From assembly GCA_017654935.2 (NCBI GenBank), contig CM065710.1, positions 30,211,456-30,275,455 on the forward strand: a stretch of 64,000 nucleotides of DNA, read 5' to 3'. Shown piece after piece: positions 57,412-64,000 of this stretch. The notes beneath the pieces were generated by a model that had not been told where the DNA came from, searched no databases, and saw nothing but the letters and a program-made list of their open reading frames with translations. The position numbers were made by a program, and so were the translations under genes. Source of the DNA: Phymorhynchus buccinoides. Its lineage: Eukaryota > Mollusca > Gastropoda > Neogastropoda > Raphitomidae. Every line of letters starts with the position of its first letter. Positions within the stretch are counted from its first letter, which is position 1.

Positions 57412-57472
57412 CTTTCGTGATTCTGTGGGAGCTACTCGTTCCCAGGGAGGCAAGTCACTGGACTTGTTAATT
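57412..57472 (-). CDS. NDUFA4: NDUFA4-like protein, coding exon 3
   Basis: Acceptor GTTTTCAG ends at 57473. The first base completes the codon split in exon 2 (AG+A, Arg). Twenty codons follow, INKSSDLPPWERVAPTESRK, and the donor AAAG|GTGTGTG at 57411 is the first unit of a GT repeat on this strand. The WE-x-V-x-P motif is typical of the segment after the helix in this family. Confidence 0.8.
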
Positions 57473-57489
57473 CTGAAAACACAACATGA

Positions 57490-57493
57490 ACAC

Positions 57494-57528
<35 letters not shown>

Positions 57529-57611
57529 ATGATGGTTATGATGGGGATGACGACGACGATGATGATGACAATGATTAGATATATACATAATAATGATGAC
57601 GATGATTAGAA

Positions 57612-57650
<39 letters not shown>

Positions 57651-57847
57651 TGGATGATGATGGTTATGATGGGAACGCGACGACGATGATGATGATGATG
57701 ACGATTAGATATATATGATGATGACGATGATTAGATATGATGATGATTACATGATCATCACGATGATGATGATTGTAATGTTGATGAAGATGATGATGGC
57801 GTTGATGTTTGATAATGGTGATGATGATGACAACGATGATGATGATA

Positions 57848-57883
<36 letters not shown>

Positions 57884-58050
57884 AAGAAGAAACAAAAGAT
57901 GATGATGATGACGACGACGATGACTATGATGAAAATAATGATGATGATGATGGAGAAGAAGAAGAAGAAGAAGAAGAAGAAGAAGAAGAAGATGATGATG
58001 ATGATGATGATGATGATGAAGAAGATGTTGATGATGATGATAAAATAATG
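57490..58050. repeat. (GAT)n and (GAA)n low-complexity region
   Basis: Long interrupted GAT and GAA tracts. Frames reading poly-Asp/Glu are artefacts. It lies in intron 2 of the NDUFA4-like gene. Confidence 0.95.
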
Positions 58051-59456
58051 AATTTCTTGTCATTCTTCGCATCAATATCACTCTTTTGATTCTTTTTCAG
58101 TTTTCCATCTTGATCAGTTTGTTTTGTTAGTTTATTAATGGAATGATACTGAACACTGAAAAATGATAATGAAAGTGTTTTCTAATCGGTGAGAATACAG
58201 CTTCTGTCTATTGAATTATATGTAATGTTTTGGCTATTCTGTGAACCAAATGAAAGCTGTCTGACCATAGCTGGGTCACTTCCGGTTCGGTTTTATACCG
58301 GACGTGGGCAAATCTACTTTTCAGTAAATTCGGAAAATATGAACGAAATCCGTTCAGCCGTTTTTGAGATATTCAATATTGAAATTTCGCCGATTTCGCG
58401 TTTTTTCGGCCATATTTTGCCGACAATTCGGCGAAATCATTTAATATTTCAAATTTCACATACCCATTCTCCTCCTTATTATGGAGGCATTGACAGAACC
58501 CAGCCAAGAACAGCTGTTTCGACTCAAGGGAGTCTCATCAGCTCGGCACTGGATGGGGTCTTAGCCTACCAAGGTGGAACTGCTCTCACCTCAACAAGAA
58601 GATTGTTCCACAAAGGGAAGGTTTCTTCCTGTATATTGGCAAAAGGCTCCAAAAAACAAAAAACCAGCACTCAAGTAAAATAGAAATGATAAAAATCTTA
58701 AGTAACAGTGTGAACATAACAATGTTCCAAAATTAAAAATATGTAAAAATAGGCGACACGACCAGAGAGGGCTGGTAACTGAAATAGTATCCAAAGGGAT
58801 AAAAGGTAAAGGCCTTTACCCTATTTTTATCCCGGTAAAGGTAAAGATGTGCCACCCGTGGCTCTGGCATGCCCCAGCTTAGCATCTGGTCGAGTTGGGG
58901 GGCAGGATAGGGGTGCACATACAATGTAGAAACGTGTGATACCATTGAATCAATCTCAATCAATACCTGTGTGAATGGGGATTCAAAAGTGTGATATACA
59001 TGATCCATTTTATAAATTGGGCAAAGGATTTTGCCCACTACATGAAATAGGTACTTTCACGGATTGGGCATAACATATATATATTTTGTTTTTTGGCCTG
59101 CCTGATCTTAATGCAGCTGTAGTGAGCCTGAAGAACCTATTGCAATAGGCGAAAATTTGAAATAAAGGAGCTATCCAAGACATGAGTGTGAGGTTGTTAA
59201 TTATTCTTGTATACTGCTGGCACCGTTCCTCCAGCCTGCAGGACTCAAAAGTTAGAGCATTTGAAATGCAATAAAAGAAAATTTTTGAAAACGTTTTTAT
59301 CCCTATGTCTTTGAAACGAACATTAAAACCAAAAACCAGTTATATGTTAACTTGGTATCTTGATCTATGTTCTAAAAAACATAAAGAGTGCTAGCATAGT
59401 TTCTCCTCCTTATTAGGGAGGCAATGGCAGAAGCCATATACAGCCCAGATGCTCAC
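58051..59456 (-). other. Rest of intron 2 of the NDUFA4-like gene
   Basis: Two related phrases, tctcctccttatta(t/g)ggaggca, at 58468 and 59402 suggest a dispersed element. 58800-58860 has a fragment of the foldback family (ggtaaaggtaaagatgtgcc). The frame 58189-58683 shows no recognisable domain. Confidence 0.5.
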
Positions 59457-59545
59457 CTGACATCCGGCTTGGTCATGAGAGCGTAGCCCATGAACGCTGA
59501 GGCTCCGACACACGCCGTGGTGATGATTGTGGCTAGAGGAATCAG
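59457..59545 (-). CDS. NDUFA4: NDUFA4-like protein, coding exon 2 (membrane helix)
   Basis: Acceptor TTTTTTCAG, then 29 codons plus two bases, then donor GTCAG|GTGAGC. It encodes LIPLATIITTACVGASAFMG then YALMTKPDVR. LIPL followed by a small-residue helix and a PDV end is the signature of the MLRQ/B12D family. One transmembrane helix is expected, in the inner mitochondrial membrane, where NDUFA4 is known as a subunit associated with cytochrome c oxidase. The upstream GT repeat leaves only a short pyrimidine tract. Confidence 0.85.
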
Positions 59546-60839
59546 CTGAAAAAACACACACACACGCGCGCACGCGCACACACACACGCACGCATACACA
59601 CGCACGCGCACGTACGCACACACACGAGCCACACACAAATTCATGTATTTTCAAGACCGTGTTCAAAATTGAAATTCATTGATTTGAGAAAAAGTAATGA
59701 TTTGAGAAAAAGTAATACAAGTCATAAGAGGGCCTCTCGTTAAATTTTGCGATGTGAAGATTATGGTCATGTCACAAACATGCAAACAGTGTCACGATAG
59801 ACCATTATCGTAATACTTAAGCAACAAATGTTCATTATTTCCCTCCATGTTATAATCGCTTAGCAAAGCAAAATGTCCACCAAGGTGAACGCTGATCCCA
59901 AGCTGTGAAAATCGATATAAATGCCGAGATTTTCTATCCATAAACGTGTATACTTATTATCAAGGACAGACATTCAAACAAAGGTATTAGACGGCTACAA
60001 CTTGTTTTTGAGACCTCGCCCGGTCAGATATAAAAGTTTACAACAGGCTAAAGAATTTTCAGTTTGGCAGAAGAATGAAAGAAGAAAATGACCGTTACAA
60101 TCATCAAGTGACTGTTGCGACTGTTAAAACCATAGCCAGTGCAAAGCCTCTTGTAGGAAATGATCTCTGGATACTTAAGAGCTGATGAGATGGAAAACAT
60201 AATGAGCATTTTATCAGGGAGCATCGATAAACTCTTGCATGTAATCCTGGATTTGTGGAAACGTTATAACCGCCGAGTGTCCCACTAGCTTACTTAACGA
60301 GCAGAGAAGGGGTAGGATTGAATAATGCACCCAAACTACACAGAATATTTGATGGAGAAAGGCAGCTGGACTCTAGGACATCGCGACTGGGATGATGAAA
60401 CATTTATCTGTCAGTATGATCCCAAAACCATGCAATAAATAGCTGTTTGTATGTTCTGGATGAGAACTCACTGGTAAATATCCGCAGAAAGCAGAGCAGT
60501 AGCAACATTTCTGAAACGAATAGTCACCTTGAATGTTCACTGAACAGCTAGAGCTATGGCCCCAGTTCCTTTCTCAGAGAGAAGAGCTATCACTGCGGAT
60601 TGAAACAGAAACATAAGCATCATTTCCCTATAAAGACGCTTTCGATTTGACGTCCTAGCACTGATACCCGATTTGCTCTTATTTTATTGTAGCAACGAAA
60701 GTGAGCACACTGCTCCAGCTACGTTGGACATTTTGCCAGGAAACAGACTTTTGCAAGAGTTCAGTTGGGGTCTCTCATCCACTTATTTTTCAGACTTAGT
60801 CCCTTTTTTCCTATTATTGTATGTGACGCACTAACGAAG

Positions 60840-60870
<31 letters not shown>

Positions 60871-60939
60871 TAATCTAGAAAGTTGAAGATGCTCGAGAGT
60901 TTGCCGAGGGTACTATTGTTTTTACATACCCCAGTCGAC

Positions 60940-61093
60940 CTGGACTGGTGCCATAGCAGTTTGGTTTGAAAGGATATTGAAATGTGTGTGTTCTAGTTAA
61001 TAGGGTAACCTAAGACCTGGACTGGTGCCATAGCAGTTTGGTTTGAAAGGATATTGAAATGTGTGTGTTCTAGTTAATAGGGTAACCTCTAAG
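60940..61093. repeat. 77-bp tandem duplication
   Basis: gacctggactggtgccatag to agggtaacct twice in a row, almost identical. Confidence 0.85.
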
Positions 61094-61173
61094 ACCTGGA
61101 CTAGCCGGAATAAGGAGGTGCACACAGCCAGTTCTCCACATCGCAAAATATAATGAGAGGCCCTCGTAATAAA

Positions 61174-61451
61174 TTAACCCTTTCACCGCCAAAGTCGCAT
61201 GTTAGCACCACAGTGATTTAACACCTATGTCACTAAAAGGCATCAAATAGGGGTCTATTATCCAAGGACCGGGGTGTCACATCTTGCCCTTTACCCAAAG
61301 ACCTTATTGTGCTTAGTTTTGGGAAGTAAGGATAGACCTTATTTTATATATTTCACAGAAGAATCCCTAATACTGCAGATGGATTTTGTTCTCTACCCAG
61401 GTAAATGTAATGGAAAACTGTGGCTGAAATATGGCTGGCAGTGAAAGGGTT
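61174..61451 (-). mobile_element. piggyBac-like MITE, copy 5
   Basis: Left TTAA and TIR intact. The right end is diverged (gtgaaagggttt). About 30 bp with gtcacatcttgccctttacc, the foldback-family end, is inserted at about 61270-61300. Confidence 0.7.
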
Positions 61452-61764
61452 TCGAACTGGCAACATGATCTTGATTGTTGAAAAAACCCCACCTCTTACA
61501 TTCTATGGTTATTCCCTATGAACCAAACTGAATGAAAACCCATTTGTTGATTTCGTTTTTAGTTACACCGTTTCCAGACAGACAGACAGAAAGACAGGCA
61601 GATGAAGAGACGGGAAAAGGTAAAATATAATTATATATATATGACTGCCTTGGCGGATGTCATCAATAACCGTGCCTGCCTGAAACAAAAGCAGGCCCCT
61701 ATATAGACAGACAGACAGACAGACACACACACCCGCGCACGCATACACACACGCGCGCTCACAC

Positions 61765-62060
<296 letters not shown>

Positions 62061-62134
62061 ACGCACATTCATAAAACATACTGAAATTTAAAATAAAAAA
62101 AGAAGAAGAATTATGATGGTGCATTCTGTCTTAC

Positions 62135-62200
62135 CTCAGGAAATTTTTTGAAGGCAGTCATGCCGAAACCGAAAGCTTTAATTTTCTGAGCACTGTCCAT
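62135..62200 (-). CDS. NDUFA4: NDUFA4-like protein, coding exon 1
   Basis: ATG 62200 (context catcATGg, A at -3) opens 22 codons, MDSAQKIKAFGFGMTAFKKF then PE, with donor GAG|GTAAGA in phase 0 to exon 2. A basic, amphipathic start before the single helix is usual for this family, which lacks a cleaved presequence. The joined protein is 99 residues against about 81 for human NDUFA4. NMES1-type relatives are the alternative. Upstream, 62240 could be an acceptor (ctacag) after a GT-repeat intron. Confidence 0.8.
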
Positions 62201-62249
62201 GATGGATGGCTTGGGATGCTTCTTCGTTTGATGCGTTGACTCTGTAGAC

Positions 62250-62268
62250 CTGTGTCACACACACACAC

Positions 62269-62301
<33 letters not shown>

Positions 62302-62396
62302 CACACACACAGTGACAAACACACACACACACACACACGATAGACACACACACAGACACAAACACAAACACACACACACACACACACACACCATAG

Positions 62397-62456
<60 letters not shown>
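62250..62456. repeat. (CA)n region
   Basis: Long interrupted CA tract just 5' of the NDUFA4-like coding start. Confidence 0.95.
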
Positions 62457-63240
62457 ACGTCAATGAGAAGCTTGTATTTTAGGGACAAACTACAGAAAGG
62501 CTGATCTTGATCACAATCTGAACAAGGGCATCGCCGGGCGGCAGCAACGCATTGTGACAATGCAAACCCGGCCAGAGTTATGTCCTCTCCCCCCCCCCCC
62601 CCACTCCCCAATAAACACACCACTTTCCACCCTTACAGAACGCATAAAATACATAGCCCAAAATTTGAAGCGATTCTGTTCAGTAGTTCACGAGATACAG
62701 CTGAACTTTTATACAAACTTCCTTGCACCGAGTTATGTCCTCTCCCCCACCCCCCAATAAACACACCACTTTCCACCCTTACAGAACGCATAAAATACAT
62801 AGCCCAAAATGTGAAGCGATTCTGTTCAGACTTCACCATGGTACACCACCACACAAAATTTGAAGCAATTCTGTTCACTAGTTCACGAAATAAAGCTGGG
62901 GGGAAATTACATCGCCCAAAGAAGGAAATTTCGGTTTTCAAGGTGAAACTTCAAGGTCAAGGTCAGCACGGTGTTGATTAACGAAAGGAAGCTTCCTTTT
63001 CAGGCTGTCTACCCCTCTGCCAATTTTAATCAAAATCCAAACAGTAGTTTTTAAGATAATCGATACACAGACACACACAGACAGACACACAAGACACACA
63101 CACACACAAACCGATCGCAATACCTCGGCCTCTGGCCGGGTAATTAATCAACCAAAGATTTATTCAATAATGTTTATTGTCCTTTTGAAGAAAAAATATT
63201 CGTACGCGTTAGAACCAGCCAAACGACACACATGCTGGAC
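62457..63240. repeat. Dispersed repeat with internal duplication
   Basis: 62575-62700 and 62730-62860 are direct copies (cctctcccccaccccc, aataaacacaccactttcca, aaatttgaagcgattctgtt). The end has CACA and ctcggcctctggccggg. Same family as 52860-53195. Confidence 0.65.
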
Positions 63241-63383
63241 GACCTACGTTCCCCCACCTTCTGGAAGTTCTGTACGTGCTTGAAACTTCCTCTAATCTGT
63301 CACTCTGCCTTTTCCTCCTTTGCTTAAACTCTCATCTATTATCTTTCTCAGCCTTACCGGTCCATTCTCCTGCCTGTTTTTGG
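63241..63383. repeat. Copy of the ctctgccttttcc dispersed repeat
   Basis: Short copy of the family at 41030-41335. Confidence 0.6.
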
Positions 63384-63925
63384 TCCCCGAGCCGAAGGTT
63401 CGGGGAGCTATTGTTTTTGTCTGGTCCATCCGTCCAGTGCCTCCGTCCGTCCGGCTATTCGTCCGTTTTTCTCAAAAACTATTCAGTCTATCATCATCAA
63501 ATTTGGTATACTAGTTTGCCAAGATGCAAGCTATCCACTGATGTATTTAGTTTTACATTAAGGTCAAGGTCGCGCCAGTTACCGGGTTCAAACTCCGAAA
63601 CACATAATCGCTAATATCTCGCGAAGTTTTGCATGTATTTCAATGCAGTTTTTTTTCACAACATTTCTTGATGAATGGTCTAGAACACAGTTGTCATGAA
63701 TTTTTCGGTGCGCACGTGTGTGCATGATCGCGCGCGCTCAAATCATGGGTCCGAACCCCAAGGCTATATGTAAAAAAACTATTCAGTGACGTGCTGTTTT
63801 CATGTGTTTTTTGTAGTTACGTGCTGTTTTGATGCGTTTTTATGTATGTGTACAGCCAACACATTCCTATTTCGGAGTAGCTCGGTGATGCTGCGAGGGG
63901 ACTTTGCAGCCACTCGGCGTTGCAC
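63384..63925 (+). repeat. Long dispersed repeat, inverse of 39640-40180
   Basis: Starts ggtccccgagccgaaggttc and ends gccactcggcgttgcacttg. No coding potential. Confidence 0.75.
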
Positions 63926-64000
63926 TTGTTCCTTTTTTTTCTTCTTCTAGAAACACAAAGATTTGTTATTCAGCCCGGAAGACGGACTAACTAGTTAGGC

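Noticed and set aside
57715..58089. Poly-Asp/Glu and poly-Met frames
   Set aside because: Products of GAT/GAA repeats.
58189..58683. 164-residue plus-strand frame
   Set aside because: No recognisable domain. It lies inside the intron of the NDUFA4-like gene and part of it seems to belong to a dispersed repeat.

Overview
This is eukaryotic, intron-rich and very repeat-rich DNA. Spliced nuclear genes, Ty3, DIRS and Ginger-like elements, tRNA-headed SINEs, many foldback elements and long CT/CA microsatellites suggest a marine invertebrate. A mollusc, perhaps a gastropod, is my best guess from repeat style and is not proven. Most long open frames in the window are microsatellites or antisense shadows. 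The real host exons are short or run off the edge.

Host genes. (1) Minus strand, exons 20965-20597 and 3745-1 (continuing off the left edge): a C2H2 zinc-finger protein with a very long Gln/Ser/Thr-rich region holding about ten copies of a roughly 55-residue repeat. (2) Plus strand, exons 26740-26948, 28689-28971, 31907-32173, 33252-33356 and 36002-37282: a predicted 714-residue protein in which an NF-YA (CCAAT-binding) domain, split by an intron, is followed by ten tandem C2H2 fingers. All splice phases agree. I know of no described protein with this architecture, and it is the main discovery here. (3) Minus strand, exons 62200-62135, 59545-59457, 57472-57412 and 56299-56216: a 99-residue MLRQ/B12D-family (NDUFA4-like) mitochondrial membrane protein.

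Mobile DNA. The long intron of gene 1 holds a three-level nest. The outermost is a Ginger-like DNA transposon remnant (4463-18166, TSD TATA). Inside it is a DIRS tyrosine-recombinase retroelement (about 5003-17128, minus). Inside that is a Ty3-type LTR element (8969-14949, plus, TSD GAGGA) that has lost its reverse transcriptase but keeps one long gag-protease-partial integrase frame.

The introns of gene 2 hold foldback MITEs with telomere-like cores, a piggyBac-like TTAA MITE family, LINE and DNA-transposon fragments, and a 131-bp tandem repeat fusing a SINE tail to the end of the NF-YA exon. From 37283 to 56215 I see no supported host gene, only MITEs, SINEs, minisatellites and microsatellites. 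Genes 1 and 2 are head to head, about 5.8 kb apart.
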